DNA of 64,000 nt from Daphnia pulex (GCF_021134715.1 NC_060022.1:315001-379000), one strand, 5' to 3'. Counted from the first letter of the stretch, positions 23,277-35,489 are shown. A program made the numbers and translations. Notes: generated by a model not told the origin, from the letters alone.

Positions 23277-23682
23277 TTATGCAACCAAAACGGACTCGCC
23301 AGCTTTGGCATCAACGGCAGCGGGGGCGACGAATGAACCGTAAGGGTAGCCGGAATAACCGTATACTGGGTAACCGAAGTATGGGGTGGCAACGGCGTGG
23401 TGGGAGACTCCGACCGGGGTCAGGACGCGCTGGACGACGGGAGTGACGGCGGCGTAGGCGTGGCCCTCAACAGTGGACCAAGCGAAGTTTCCACCAAGAC
23501 GGTCGGACTTGATGATGGCGCTGTCATGGGCCGGAGCACGGACGAAGGTGGTGGCTGGGATGACGAAAGCGTTGGCGGCAGCCAAGCAAACCAAGAGGAC
23601 GGCGACCTAAATTTTAAAATGTGAACATCGTTAATTATCAGCGTGAAATGTAGAATTGATTTGATCAACTTACGACTTGCAT
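23277..23682 (-). CDS. 112-aa secreted Tyr/Gly/Ala protein, copy A
   Basis: Exon 1 23682-23674 (MQV) and exon 2 23606-23277, phase 0. Signal peptide MQVVAVLLVCLAAANA. The mature protein contains HDSAIIKSDRLGGNFAWSTV, then GHAYAAVTPVVQRVLTPVGV, then a Tyr/Gly segment (YFGYPVYGYSGYPYGSF), ending ESVLVA. The central SDRLGGNFA-STVEGHAYAAVTPVV part resembles short crustacean/insect cuticle proteins of the retinin-like type; I infer this from pattern only. Copy A is the most diverged of four (Trp for Tyr at GNFAW; PVYGY for PAYGY). Confidence 0.8.
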
Positions 23683-23761
23683 GTTGATTGAGAATGGAGA
23701 GAGTTGAAAGAGTGCTGAAAGTTAAAACGAGAGTGTTCGTTTTTCCTCCGCTTCGGTTCCA

Positions 23762-23770
23762 CTTTATATA
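23762..23770 (-). promoter_or_regulatory. TATA box of copy A
   Basis: TATATAAAG on the minus strand, about 80 b upstream of the ATG. Confidence 0.7.
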
Positions 23771-25932
23771 GTCTACGGCGACTTCCGGGTGTGGCATTTT
23801 GGGATGTTTTCGCTCTTTCCCTTTTTGCATGAACACGTATTAGATAGCCAAAGAACAACTTGGGTACTAGAGATGAAACGACCTCAGGGCGGAGTTACTC
23901 GGACCTTCACCAATTCGAAAAGATGGGCGATAAGTCCAATACCATCAGGGTGTGGCTCTTCATCTCCGTTTATGTAGAGAGGGGGGGGGGGTGAGCTCGG
24001 GATATTACGTCGTTGCTCCGCTTTGTTCGATGATGCAAAACTGGTGCGCATCCAACGCCCCTACTGGATGTCGTGAGAATAATAAAGCGATGAGTCGATT
24101 GCTGCCTCGATTCTTCTTTTATTTTTCGTCGCATTAGCCGCGTGCCATTTTTTCGTCTTATTCCTTCCCATAAATCCGACTGGTTTTTTCTCATCATTTC
24201 AAACAGAAAAACGAGTTCTCGCATCGTTCACTTTTTCAATGCCACTCGTGTCCCGGAGCGAGACGAGTTGGATGGACGATACAGAAAACTCCCCACGACG
24301 CCGCAGGGCCTTTGCTCGTCTTATAATAATCATACAAGTGCAGCAGAAGGAGCAATCTCGATTGATTATATAATTTCGATTTTGATTCGTTCTTTTTGTT
24401 TCTCGTGGTGGTCAGTCAGATAAAAGGAAAACCCACGAAATATAAAACTACCTTCACGCAAAATACGCTCGTGCGTGCAGTATATTGCCGAAAGGCACCT
24501 TGAATTTGACTTTGCTCTCGGCGGTAACATCTGAACGACATCGTGCAAGTGTGATGCTATATAGTAATGAGACTCGATAAATCTTATCCTCACTCGTCCG
24601 ATTAGGTGCCGCTGTTTCAGTAGATAATCTAATGGAAATTCGTGAAATAATCAAGTCCCAGCATTATCTGGTTTTTCGTGAATTCAGACGCCACGGGCGC
24701 ACGATAGCCTTTTGGAAGGGAGGAGGAGACGGGAGATTTCCTTTTTCTTCTTCGTTTTTTTTTCTTTATTTAAATGCCATTTTTGGTCAAACTGAATTTC
24801 TTGCTACAAGATATAAAAAGCGGATTCAATTCTAGATTTATTTTTTTACTTTTCTGGTTTGTGCAGATGTTCTACCATCAGCAAGGCTATATAAGACTAT
24901 CACAAAAAGCGACGATTGAGAACTCTGATGGATTACTCACGCTTCTTCGAAATGTAAATTTAAAAAAAAAAGTAGATTATAAAAGAATTTCCATTCTGGT
25001 TTCAATTGAGAAGTTTCGGCATCACGGAACTGCTGGTATCTGACATTTTGCGTGAACTTGTCTTCTACTTTGAACGCTGCTGCTGGTTTATTGCTGGACT
25101 GATGAAGAGAAAAAATGTTGCGACTTAATAGACTGGCTTGATTGAGCTTGCTGCAAGGAAAAAATACAAAAAAATATACGGCAGTAAATTATGATTCGGC
25201 GAGATGTAAAAAATAAAAGAGGTCTTGTTGTTTTGTTGTTTAAGCAGTTCGTTGTAGTTCATGCAATCACATTTATTGAGATAAATAGAGAGAATTGTTG
25301 GCCTTAGGAATTATACGATGCGAAATAATAATAGTAAATATATGAACGCCAGAAGCTGATGGTTTTTTAAATGAGGTACACAAATGAAATTATTCTCTTT
25401 ATTAAAAATGGATTAGAGCCTGACAAATGACGAGAATGAAAAAAAAACAAAACAAATATAGATTTTTAAAATTCTTGCTTGTGTCCAATTCAACGTTCCT
25501 AAATGTGTATGGAAATTTTGTATGCAAAAAAATAAAAACTAGAAATACTAAACCGAAAATGCTTGGCATTAGAATTCTACATTCACGGAATAACAAAAAA
25601 TTTTGATTAAAGGAATGAATGCATGTTCCATAATCGACAGGAGACGGTACACACGTGAGCTGATTTTGTTAGCTTTTTTCTCCACATTTGGACTCAATTT
25701 GTAGATGAGTGGAAAACATATTTGTGTTTAACGTTGTTTTTTAAAACTTTTATTGAGACGGTTAGAGTTGCCAAAACCAGATCGAATGATGCGAAAATGT
25801 AGCCTGATTACTAGCTGAAAGGTGGTTAAAGAAAGGGAAAAGACTTGAGAATACCACAGACGAGCGCTGTTAAAATGACAGCCATGGGAATCGGCCTTGG
25901 AAATTCAGGATTCGGGAAGAGATTATTCGACC
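23771..25932. other. Shared upstream region of copies A and B, no gene
   Basis: Two genes diverge from this 2.1 kb. I see no open frame with support; the second half is very AT-rich. Confidence 0.45.
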
Positions 25933-25984
25933 AAGGGTGTGGTTTCCATCTGCATGAAGCGCTCTGCGCTATCGCTATATAAAG
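25933..25984 (+). promoter_or_regulatory. Promoter of copy B
   Basis: TATATAAAG at 25976-25984. AAGGGTGTGG at 25933-25942 recurs at the same kind of position before copy D (34498-34507), each followed by TT and a CCAT word, so it may bind a CACCC-type factor. Confidence 0.6.
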
Positions 25985-26060
25985 CGGAACAAGGGAAAAG
26001 GGAAACAGAACACATTCTCCCATCTTGCCTTTCAGCACTTCTCTTCACTCTCAATTCAAC

Positions 26061-26509
26061 ATGCAAGTCGTAAGTCGATTGAAATCATTTCATACAACTT
26101 CTTGCAACATTGGCTTTCAAATGTTTAATTTGCAACTTCCCAACATTACTTAATTGTTAACTATTAAATGAAATTGCAGATCGCCGTCCTCTTGGTTTGC
26201 TTGGCTGCCGCCAACGCTTTCTACGTTCCAGCCACCACCTTCGTCCGTGCTCCGGCTCATGACAGCGCCATCATCAAGTCCGACCGTCTTGGTGGAAACT
26301 TCGCTTATTCCACTGTTGAGGGCCACGCCTACGCCGCCGTCACTCCCGTCGTCCAGCGCGTCCTCACCCCGGTCGGAGTCTCTCACCACGCCGTTGCCAC
26401 CCCTTACTTCGGTTACCCAGCATACGGTTATTCCGGCTACCCTTACGGTTCATTCGTCGCTCCCGCTGCCGTTGATGCCAAAGCTGGCGAGTCCGTTTTG
26501 GTTGCATAA
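26061..26509 (+). CDS. 112-aa secreted Tyr/Gly/Ala protein, copy B
   Basis: Exon 1 26061-26069 (MQV), exon 2 26180-26509, phase 0. Signal peptide MQVIAVLLVCLAAANA. The mature chain is identical in plan to copies A, C and D: FYVPATTFVRAPAHDSAIIK, GGNFAYSTVEGHAYAAVTPV, YFGYPAYGYSGYPYGSF. It diverges from copy A and converges on copy C. After the stop, the 3' UTR (ACAAGATATTCCAAGATGTA) is shared with all copies. Confidence 0.85.
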
Positions 26510-27483
26510 ACAAGATATTCCAAGATGTACCGATACTTACTTTGTTGAATAAGATTTACATACACGCCTTTTTACAAAATCGAATCAAAATGAAATCTCT
26601 CTCATAATTCTTCGTTCAACAAAAATAGCAGTCCATTATTTTCTACCATTTGTAAAGCAGTTTGAAGTTATTGGTGGCTATCTCTAGATTTTAAATTTCC
26701 CATTCAGTTATCACGCTAGATTTACTTCAATAACACACAAGGACAAAGATGGATCTTTTCTAGTACAGTCACTCTAACGCGTGCATCAGCCCAAATATTA
26801 TAATAACAGGAGCAGTTTATTGAGCTGAACATTATTTTCCCAGATGTTTTTATCACGCAATAACATCTGAAATATTGCATTCATAATTCTGAAAAAAAGA
26901 AAGAAATACATGTGAATATCCCCTACAGCAATAATAACATTTCCCGAACAACAGCGATAGAGCTGTATGCTGATTTTACAACGCAGATAAAATACCCGAT
27001 AGGGAGGATCTAGTTATCACGAAATAATTTCTGCAACCAGTAACTTGGCTGAAGACTGCCGAAGACTGTTCCGCTATAAAATCATAAAACAGGGGATTAC
27101 TATAAAAATCAAGGACATCTATGTAGAATAATAAATGTTTCCTGGCGACTCATCTTGCTTTGTGATTACAACTCACGAAAGGAGACTCTTAAAAAAAAAG
27201 GAAGTGATCATCGGTTGAAGGTGTACGTATATAGATCCCAATGGAATTCAATGAAAGTGGACTTCATTAAAAAGCGAATAATCGCTTAGTCATGCGCATT
27301 ATTCATTTAGGAATTATTTTCTTTCATAAGCGGAGTAGCCTACTCTTTATGTGACGCAAGGAATTTGTGCTGACACAATGAAGTTGGAATAAAATGAACT
27401 TGGCGTTTTCTCACGAATCAGTGAATTGTATAAAAAATTTCGAATCATCTGAATAAGTATCGGTACATCTTGGAATATCTTGT
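26510..27483. other. Region between convergent copies B and C
   Basis: Apart from the two conserved 3' UTR starts, AT-rich sequence without a gene. Confidence 0.5.
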
Positions 27484-27901
27484 TTATGCAACCAAAACGG
27501 ACTCGCCAGCTTTGGCATCAACGGCAACGGGGGCGACGAATGAACCGTAAGGGTAGCCGGAATAACCGTATGCTGGGTAACCGAAGTAGGGGGTGGCAAC
27601 GGCGTGGTGGGAGACTCCGACGGGGGTGAGGACGCGCTGGACGACGGGAGTGACGGCGGCGTAGGCGTGGCCCTCAACAGTGGAATAAGCGAAGTTTCCA
27701 CCAAGACGGTCGGACTTGATGATGGCGCTGTCATGAGCCGGAGCACGGACGAATGTGGTGGCTGGAACGTAGAAAGCATTGGCGGCGGCCAAGCAAACCA
27801 AGAGGACGGCGATCTTGAAATTACAATTTTAAACAAATAATTAAAGAATCTAGTAGAGCAAATAAGAATATGCGCTAACGAATTGAACTTACGACTTGCA
27901 T
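27484..27901 (-). CDS. 112-aa secreted Tyr/Gly/Ala protein, copy C
   Basis: Exon 1 27901-27893 (MQV), exon 2 27813-27484, phase 0. Protein matches copy B except Val for Ala in FVAPVAVDAK. Exon 2 is 330 b in all four copies and the DNA is nearly identical, including third positions and the start of the 3' UTR, which points to recent duplication or gene conversion. Signal peptide present; structural cuticle-type role inferred. Confidence 0.85.
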
Positions 27902-27976
27902 GTTGATTGAGAGTGGAGAGAGGTACTGAAAAGTGAGACGGAAGAGTGTGTTCGAACTTCTCTCATCCCGCCGAGT

Positions 27977-27984
27977 CTTTTATA
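27977..27984 (-). promoter_or_regulatory. TATA box of copy C
   Basis: TATAAAAG on the minus strand, about 76 b upstream of the ATG. Confidence 0.7.
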
Positions 27985-28912
27985 CTGGGACGAGCAATCG
28001 GGCGTGTCTTACAGTTTAGTCTTCGCCAACTTTAACCTTCAACATAACGAAACGCGCTTCTGTACGGGCGTGGCTATCACCTGCAGGCGACTCGGAGTCT
28101 CTGTTACGGGAGACTGGAGCTTCCCTATTAGCGGATCGCACGCCCTTCCGTATATCAAAGTGGCTCCTACCAGCAGAGTTTTGAAACATCATCAATACCG
28201 GTTTCCTTCAAGGTATCCCACTTCCCTTTGTGTGGCAATCTACACCGGATCGTCGGAGTGCTACCCGAGTTAATTTGAGCAAACTTAATTTTGTTGCCAT
28301 CAACATTTATTCACTATATCCAAAATCATTTCAAGTTTGAATTGGGTTGACAACAGTAGGGATGATTAACAATGAGACGCGATGATTCAGTTATAGTCCG
28401 ACAACAAGTTCGAGACATCAAATTAAAATAATCTGTTCAGAATCGTAAAAAGATTTCAGCATTCTTTTATGATGACGTCGGCGCACAAAGCCAAAAAGGA
28501 TGATTCCGCATATTTCATTGCGTTATGTTATGATTACCGACTTATAGGTTCAAAGAAGGACGTCACGTTCAAGACCATTGTATATTTCTTTGTAAATACA
28601 TTACTGCCTCATGAGCGGAGCAAGAAGACAAACGTGAAAGGAGAGCTCGAAAGAATGTGGATGAAACTCGCGTCAGTAATAGAGGTTACACACGTCTCGG
28701 CGCTTCCTTGTTTTCGGTTACCCACTTATTATTCTTCAAGTTCAGGTTCTCTACACAGGCTATAAAACTGATTTGGCCTTGGACTGGTTGGGCATCGGGT
28801 TCCTGTTTCGTCGTCGCTTTTACTCTGTTACACTTATTAGCATTTCAAGTACACCTAGAATCTTAAACCGTAATCGGGAATAGGGTTTTTATTATTTAGG
28901 GCAGAAAGTGAT
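27985..28912. other. Intergenic
   Basis: No supported gene; several short plus-strand open frames lack splice context or recognisable content. Confidence 0.45.
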
Positions 28913-30115
28913 TTAAAGCGCTGATTGGAGTCCTCCGGCAGCCACAATGTTCTCCCCTGTAATGTACGATGAATCATCTGACGCCAGAAACGAGGCTAAA
29001 CCCGCCATCTCTTCGGGTTGCCCATTTCTGCATATTGTATAAAAATGAGAAGAATAACTATCCAATTCAACTTGACTTTTTGTTTTAGCTTATCCCATAA
29101 ATACCTTCGCAACGGACAGTTGTGCTTCATGAATTTGATCGCCCTCTCATCTTTGGTAATCTAAATGTAATTCATTTTGAGAGCCAATTAATTGATGCAT
29201 ATGTTACACGAGAACTTACCGCTTCACCGAATCTTGTTTCAATCAGACCAGGACATATGCAATTAACGCGCACTCCTCTAGGGCCCAATTCCAGGGCCAT
29301 CAACTTGGTCAATCCTAGAAGAGCCGTTTTGCTCAGGGCATACGCTCCCAGAACATCCTTCTAACAATACGAAAAAGGACAATTCAGATTAAATTTTTCT
29401 TTCGAATGCAACTGAAATTTAGCTAACTGCGTAATTGGGAATATATCCCATAAGAGAAGAAACGAATATGACGGAAGCTTTTCCTCTCTTCTCCATGTGC
29501 GGAATCGCTTCTTTGGCTAGGAAGAATGAGGATTTCACGTTGACGTTGAAAATCTTGTCCCAAACGGCTTCAGTACACTGGAAAATAATTCGAAGCTATT
29601 TTAAAATTCATTAGAAGTGTAAGGATCGGTTGTATACGTTCATGATGCGTCCAGGATCTGGATTGACAGCTGCGTTGGATATTAGAATATCGAATCCGCC
29701 GAATTCTGCCACAGTATTTCCAATCAGCCTTTCACGATCTTCTTTCTTGCCGACGTGACACACCACGCCCGAAACGGAAAGGCCCTCCGTTTTCAGCTTT
29801 TCAACAGCAGTATCGACATTTTTCTGTTTCCGGCTACTGATGACAACATGAGCCCCATCCACAGCCAAACGCTGGGCAATGCTAAACCCAATACTTCCAA
29901 TAAATAATAATAATAAAAAAATATCAGACATAACATTTAAAGCAAGAGAAATACTGAAATAGTGATCAAAATATCCAAGTCACGAAAAGTGTAACACACC
30001 CGTCGGTGGATGCCGTGACAACAGCCACTCGACCCTGCAAGGATCTCCGCAGACGAGCCATTTCAGCCACCGACCCGAATTTCCTAGCAAGTTGAATAAT
30101 CAAACTGTTTTGCAT
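28913..30115 (-). CDS. DHRS4-like short-chain dehydrogenase/reductase (277 aa)
   Basis: Six exons (minus): 30115-30000, 29893-29638, 29577-29428, 29360-29220, 29160-29105, 29027-28913; frame continuous for 277 codons. It has the NADP(H) motif TASTDGIG (about residues 31-38), [17 protein letters not shown], the catalytic Ser in FVSSLMGY and the YALSK catalytic Tyr/Lys, then CPGLIETRF and [13 protein letters not shown]. The order and wording follow DHRS4/DHRS2, NADPH-dependent carbonyl/retinal reductases. The last three residues, SAL, are a plausible peroxisomal targeting signal like the SRL/SKL ends of DHRS4. An upstream in-frame ATG ([20 protein letters not shown]) is used as start; the second ATG at codon 19 is possible. 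Donor of exon 3 (GCA|GTTAGC) is weak. Confidence 0.9.
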
Positions 30116-31750
30116 GTTCAGGAATTTGGTTTGTTAGGGTCCCTTGTAAAAGCTTCACAAAAATTTGGCAGCTGTCAAATCTGAATAAATAGAAAAAAAG
30201 ACTCTTTTCCTATTGCTGCTTTGGGAAAGCTTAGAAAATAATACAAAGAAAAAAGGGGGAGTATTACTCACTTGTTTTTTTTTCTGTTTAATCCCTTTGT
30301 TACCTCTAATTAGTTTGCTTATTCTCTCCACTATTCAGGACGAACTTATCCACAGGTGCCTGCTAGTATTAAAGATACTACCTACAAACAACGACGACTG
30401 TTCGAAAAGGTTCTCTCCCGTACCAGCGCATTCTAATGGGCAGTTTCGTAAGTTGCTGTACAATTCAGTTCGAATGTTGGCCATCAGCATCCGGGCATCC
30501 GGCTACTAGGCGTCCGGCGGATTTTTCGAAATGAGCGATGAGCACTAGCGCTACAAATCTAGTTTTGCAGTTTGATTGTATTAACCGAATAACCGGTTTA
30601 TTCGATTTATTTAGTTTTATTTACTTTTAGTTTATTTTATTATTTTACCCGATCGTTTTTATTGAATAGTATTTGTTTGTTTTAAGACAAATTCAATAAA
30701 AACTGGATAAGAAAAAAACTTCTGAGTCAATTTTTGACTCATTTTCGCAATCTGGCATAGGCAAAACCGGGCCATCCCAGATTGCAGACTACAATTTAGG
30801 GAAAGACACTTTACGAAATGTCAATTTTTAGAAAGAGTGAGAAAATACTAGAAATTATAGATAAAAGTCATAAAACAATATGCAAGGAAATAGTTTGTGT
30901 GTACTTCACAAACACATTCTTCTATTTTGGCAGGTATGTGTGTCTTAATTTTGTAAACCTTAGTGTGAATTATTTTGTAGTGTAGAAAGCTGGCAGAGGC
31001 AGTCATCACAGGCATAACTTTTTTCTTGTCAGAGGCCAATATGAGGATTGGCTGAATCAGAAGAAAACTCGTGAAAATGATGGTCATCATTTCAGGCATC
31101 TCAGAGTTTTCTTGTCCAACATCATCCATGTGAATCACTTGGTGGTTCTCGTTGGTGAAGCAACTTAAACACTTAGAACTACTTACAGGTTTTACAGAGT
31201 ACATCTTTTAATGCTCTGAAATTGCCGAATTGGGTCATCAATAGAAGTTCTTATTACATAACATTGAATAGATTTTTTGCTTTAAAGGAAAGAGGCAGTC
31301 GACAGAGCTGTGAAGGTCGAACACACACGCACGACTGCCTTTCACTAGTTCTCTACGTGAAACAACAAAAAGTCAACATTACGGTCTATAATAGTATACA
31401 GACGCACAACATTTCCACGTGCTTTCTGATTTGATAAGCACTTTTGGGGTTGTTGCCAAGGCCAAAAAGTGGAATTCGCTAATTGCCGTTATTACCCAAA
31501 ATTTAGTAACGTGACGTATTATTGATTGATTTCATGAGTCATCAAACTAATAAAATTTTCAGATTAGATTGTCATACTCTAATTTGTAAAACAGACATCA
31601 TTACCCACCTTTTTAACATTTGTAATGAAAACAAATATGTTACAATCAGGTTTCGTATATTTCCGGTATTAACAATTCGTTTAAGTCTTTTATCAACGCT
31701 TCTGAGCCATTGTCAAAGATATTTAAAGTATTCAAGTTAGTCGATTTGAT
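30116..31750. other. Intergenic
   Basis: No supported gene. A short hairpin GAGTCAATTTTTGACTC near 30,724 and an inverted pair GCAATCTGG/CCAGATTGC at 30,748-30,785 are present. The last 100 b is the P2 3' flank. Confidence 0.45.
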
Positions 31751-33108
31751 TTAATAGTGTTTCTTGTCAGCGCACGGGATGCCATTGTGGAAATGGACAG
31801 CGGGAACGGCAGCTGGTGCGTGATACTGGTGGATTTCGTATTGGGGAGCAACTGGAACTGGGACGGGCTGGGCGTAAGGAGCGGCGACGGGCACCTCAAC
31901 GGCGAACTTTTCAACGTTGACTTTGGTCGGGTGTTGGACGGTCACCTGGGGCGTGATTTCGGAGACGGTGCGGGCGGGAGCCAAAACTTTGGACTTTTGG
32001 ACGAAGGATTCCTGTCCGACGGTTTTGGTCTGGGCCAATCCCATGAAGTCGAAATTGGTGACGTGAGCACCGGCTCCCAAGTTGGGCTTCATGATGGTGG
32101 AAGTGTGTCCGACGACGACGGGGGTCTCGGCGTAGTGGACCCTGGTCTCGAATGCCTGGGGGACAACATGGACTGGGGCAGGTGCGGCATAGGCAACTGG
32201 GGCCGGGGCAGCGTAGGTAATTGGAGCTGGAGCAGCAACAGCTACTGGTACGGGAGCGGGAGCGGGAGCAGGAGCAGAGATGGGTGCTGGGAAATCGTAT
32301 TCAACTTTGACGGGAGCGGCAACCTGGACGACTGGAGCTGGTGCGGCATAAGCAACGGGAGCAGCAACAGCGACAACTGGGGCTGGAGCCGGGGCGGAGA
32401 TAGGAGCGGGGAAGTCGTATTCAACCTTAACTGGTGCAGGTGCGGCATAGGTGATTGGTGCTGGGGCAGCAACAACAACTGGTGCCGGAGCTGGAGCAGA
32501 GATGGGTGCAGGGAAGTCGTACTCGATCTTGACTGGTGCCGGCAGGGCAACGGGAGCAGCAACCGGGACGACTGGGGCTGGTGCTGGGGCCGAAATGGGA
32601 GCGGGGAAGTCGTATTCAATTTTGACTGGAGCGGCAACTGGAGCTGGAGCAGTAGCAACAACAACTGGGGCTGGTGCTGGGGCAGCAATTGGTGCAGGAA
32701 AGTCGTATTCAACCTTAACTGGTGCAGGTACGGCAACAGCTACTGGGGCTGGGGCAGGAGCTGGAGCAGATACTGGAACGGGGAAGTCGTAAGTGATTTG
32801 GGGTTGAACGGCAACCTGGACGGGCTCAGGGACGGCGTAGGTCAGGGCAGCCGGGTAAGGGACTGGGGCAGCGGCGGCGTAGGCCACGGCAGCGACTCCA
32901 TGGGCACACGGGACGGCCGGGTTGACCAAGTTAGTCGGTGCGGCCGATGCGGCGGCAACCAATAGAGTGACCAAAATCTGTCAAAAGGAAATTAATTTAA
33001 TCGGTTTATGAAATTAAAAACATTTTTAAAGAGCGTTCATCAATTATAAAAATGTTAAAGATGAAGAAATTTTTTATCGAAGAAGTTGTCTCTTACCAAA
33101 GGGTTCAT
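31751..33108 (-). CDS. Ala/Pro-rich secreted matrix protein P2 (412 aa)
   Basis: Exon 1 33108-33097 (MNPL), exon 2 32977-31751, phase 0. Same signal peptide, AVPCAH, tandem [14 protein letters not shown] units and C-terminal domain as P1, ending [11 protein letters not shown]. Compared with P1 it has an extra [20 protein letters not shown] stretch after the first cysteine and lacks one VQIAAAPV unit before the C-terminal domain, so repeat slippage has occurred. Two cysteines only. Most likely cuticle or matrix scaffold protein (inference). Confidence 0.85.
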
Positions 33109-33173
33109 TTTCGACTTGAGACTGAATTGAGAACTTGTCGGTAACTGACGATTGAACTAGGAGCTACGATCCA

Positions 33174-33181
33174 TTTTTATA
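33174..33181 (-). promoter_or_regulatory. TATA box of P2
   Basis: TATAAAAA on the minus strand, in the same context as P1 (CCATTTTTATACG). Confidence 0.7.
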
Positions 33182-33364
33182 CGGTAGAAGTCGTTGGGCG
33201 TTGGACTAACCTTGGAGACGCAAATGCTAGCAGAGATGTTGCCGGACATTCTTCGTCTTCTCTTTCTTATTTCATTTGGTTTGCTTCTTTACCTGGCTAT
33301 AACTCCCCCACAATTCCAATTTCTTTGATTCAGGTGGAAAAGGAGGAAAACTGGTCTCCCACCC

Positions 33365-33455
33365 AATTAATGGTATTCGTTCGTCCAAGGCGTCGCCCTT
33401 GATCTGAAAGTTGCCGATTCGTCTCGAAGAGTCTTCCCGTGTGGCAAGGTCACTA
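33365..33455 (-). promoter_or_regulatory. Conserved upstream element of P2
   Basis: Nearly identical to 19,840-19,930 upstream of P1, while the DNA on both sides differs more. Candidate shared enhancer. Confidence 0.55.
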
Positions 33456-34497
33456 CCTGGCGGCTACACTGCACAGCCATCCCATAATTTTCTTTTATTG
33501 CTATTTCCAGTTCCTCTTTTCTTTTTAATTTGAAAGAGAAGAGATAGGCAGCGAAGTGGCTATCCGGTTTTTTTTCTTCTTTGGGCGTGCCCCAGACACC
33601 AACATATACCAAATTTCATAGGTACTGTCCATCAATCAAGCTCTCCAAAATGCAGGCTCCTATACAAATTATTTCGGTTGGCTTTTACTTGCATCACAGA
33701 TACGTGAATAGAGATATCACATTTGAAATTCTTTACAGAAGGTAAACGACCCAAAAACATTATTGAGTAAGGACCTTTTTGTGTATTTAAAATTCGATTG
33801 TTAAGAGAGTTAAAAGAGAATTAAAAAACAATCCTAAAAGTTATCCTTAACCAAGTTAATTTCCCAATTGTTGCATGGTAAACCACACCCAATTTTCAAC
33901 CCGTGGAATAGAGAATTCTTAAAATCCCGTTTCTTTTGGTTTAGAAAATTTCGTTTCAGTTACTAATTGCAAAATCTGTGCTTTAATTGTTTTGCGTGAT
34001 TCTTTTCAAGAGACGAAGGACGATCCGTTCAGTGATGCACTGATGGGTTGGGCGAGTTTGGGCGTTTTCTTCTATACGCACGGTCACAAAAAACTCACGA
34101 CAAGGTTCTGATCTGGAAGATCTTTCAAGGCTATGGCGCAACACGTGTGACATTCTGTTATTCGCATTTACGGGGGAAACAAACTGGCAACATGAAGCCC
34201 AACGAATGTGATTATTAATTAGTGATGCGACAGTTAGAGAAATTTCGAATGAAATTTTAACTATTCAAGTATTACCAGACTTATAATATTATCAGAGTGC
34301 GTAATATTTTATTGGTTTTAGTGTTATTTTTTCTGCTTATTTACAATAACGAGATACGGTTGATCTAAATTGAAAGTTTGTTTAATGCCTGTCTTGCTTA
34401 GAAAGAATAGGTAATCCCTGGATGATGTAAAAAGAAAGGAAGGTTTAAGGACATTGGTGCCTTTGTAAGTCCAGGAATTGGAGGACGACACCAAAGT
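33456..34497. other. Intergenic
   Basis: Nothing recognised; AT-rich, upstream of copy D. Confidence 0.45.
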
Positions 34498-34546
34498 AAG
34501 GGTGTGGTTGTTCCATATGCACGTAGTAACTCTGAGCTATATAAAA
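34498..34546 (+). promoter_or_regulatory. Promoter of copy D
   Basis: TATATAAAA at 34538-34546, with AAGGGTGTGG at 34498-34507 as before copy B. Confidence 0.6.
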
Positions 34547-34618
34547 TGGAACACAAAAACCAGAAACAGTACACACTCTTCTCATCTTAGCTTCTACGAC
34601 TCCTCTTTCAACTTCAAC

Positions 34619-35027
34619 ATGCAAGTCGTAAGTCGATCAAATGATTTAATTGATTTCACGCTAATATCTATACTAATTTTTTTTAATAATTTTCAAGATC
34701 GCCGTCCTCTTGGTTTGCTTGGCTGCCGCCAACGCTTTCTACGTTCCAGCCACCACATTCGTCCGTGCTCCGGCTCATGACAGCGCCATCATCAAGTCCG
34801 ACCGTCTTGGTGGAAACTTCGCTTATTCCACTGTTGAGGGCCACGCCTACGCCGCCGTCACCCCCGTCGTCCAACGCGTCCTGACCCCGGTCGGAGTCTC
34901 CCACCACGCCGTTGCCACCCCTTACTTCGGTTACCCAGCATACGGTTATGCCGGCTACCCTTACGGTTCATTCGTCGCTCCCGCTGCCGTTGATGCCAAA
35001 GCTGGCGAGTCCGTTTTGGTTGCATAA
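34619..35027 (+). CDS. 112-aa secreted Tyr/Gly/Ala protein, copy D
   Basis: Exon 1 34619-34627 (MQV), exon 2 34698-35027, phase 0. Differs from copy B by one residue in the Tyr/Gly segment (YGYAGYPYG for YGYSGYPYG). The 3' UTR again starts ACAAGATATTCCAAGATGTA. Separated from copies A-C by the DHRS4-like gene and P2, so the family spread with the cluster rather than as a simple tandem array. Confidence 0.85.
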
Positions 35028-35489
35028 ACAAGATATTCCAAGATGTACCCAGACTTTTTGTGTTGACTGAGATGTTCTTAATACACGCAATTTTTTCAAT
35101 CGCTTTTAAAACGATTCGTAAAGATTTCTTAGTACAAGCATAAGCTACGGATTTGGTTTGTAAAAAATTTTTTCCTACTTGCTACGACCGTACGACGGCT
35201 CTTTTTGCGATTATTGTCGCAAATGTCCGCAAGTAAGGATTCAGTTGCGACAGTTGTTGCAAAATAAATCGGGTGGTGATGGTGATTTGGATATAACATC
35301 GCGGTATTAAGACTCGGCAACATTGTCATTCTCAAAACCCAATATGTGTGGGCTTGCAGAAAACAAACTAGAGATATAATCATATGCCTCAATAAAAATT
35401 ATTATTTTTTAAATTAAATTTTTAACCGCTTTTATCGTTTGATTATTTTAGAGGTTTGAATTGTTTTTAGGAGGAGGGGAGCGATTTTC
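35028..35489. other. Intergenic
   Basis: No gene. A short stretch near 35,310 (CATTGTCATTCTCAAAACCC and the following TGTGTGGGC) recurs at about 43,070-43,100. Confidence 0.45.

Noticed and set aside
24632-25043. Open frames in the A/B intergenic region
   Set aside because: Low-complexity, Phe/Lys/Ile-rich translations typical of AT-rich non-coding DNA.
31757-32965. 402-codon open frame opposite P2
   Set aside because: Same composition artefact as opposite P1.
23397-34907. Open frames opposite the 112-aa genes (Asp/Gly/Val rich)
   Set aside because: Shadows of copies A-D; conserved only because the sense strand is conserved.
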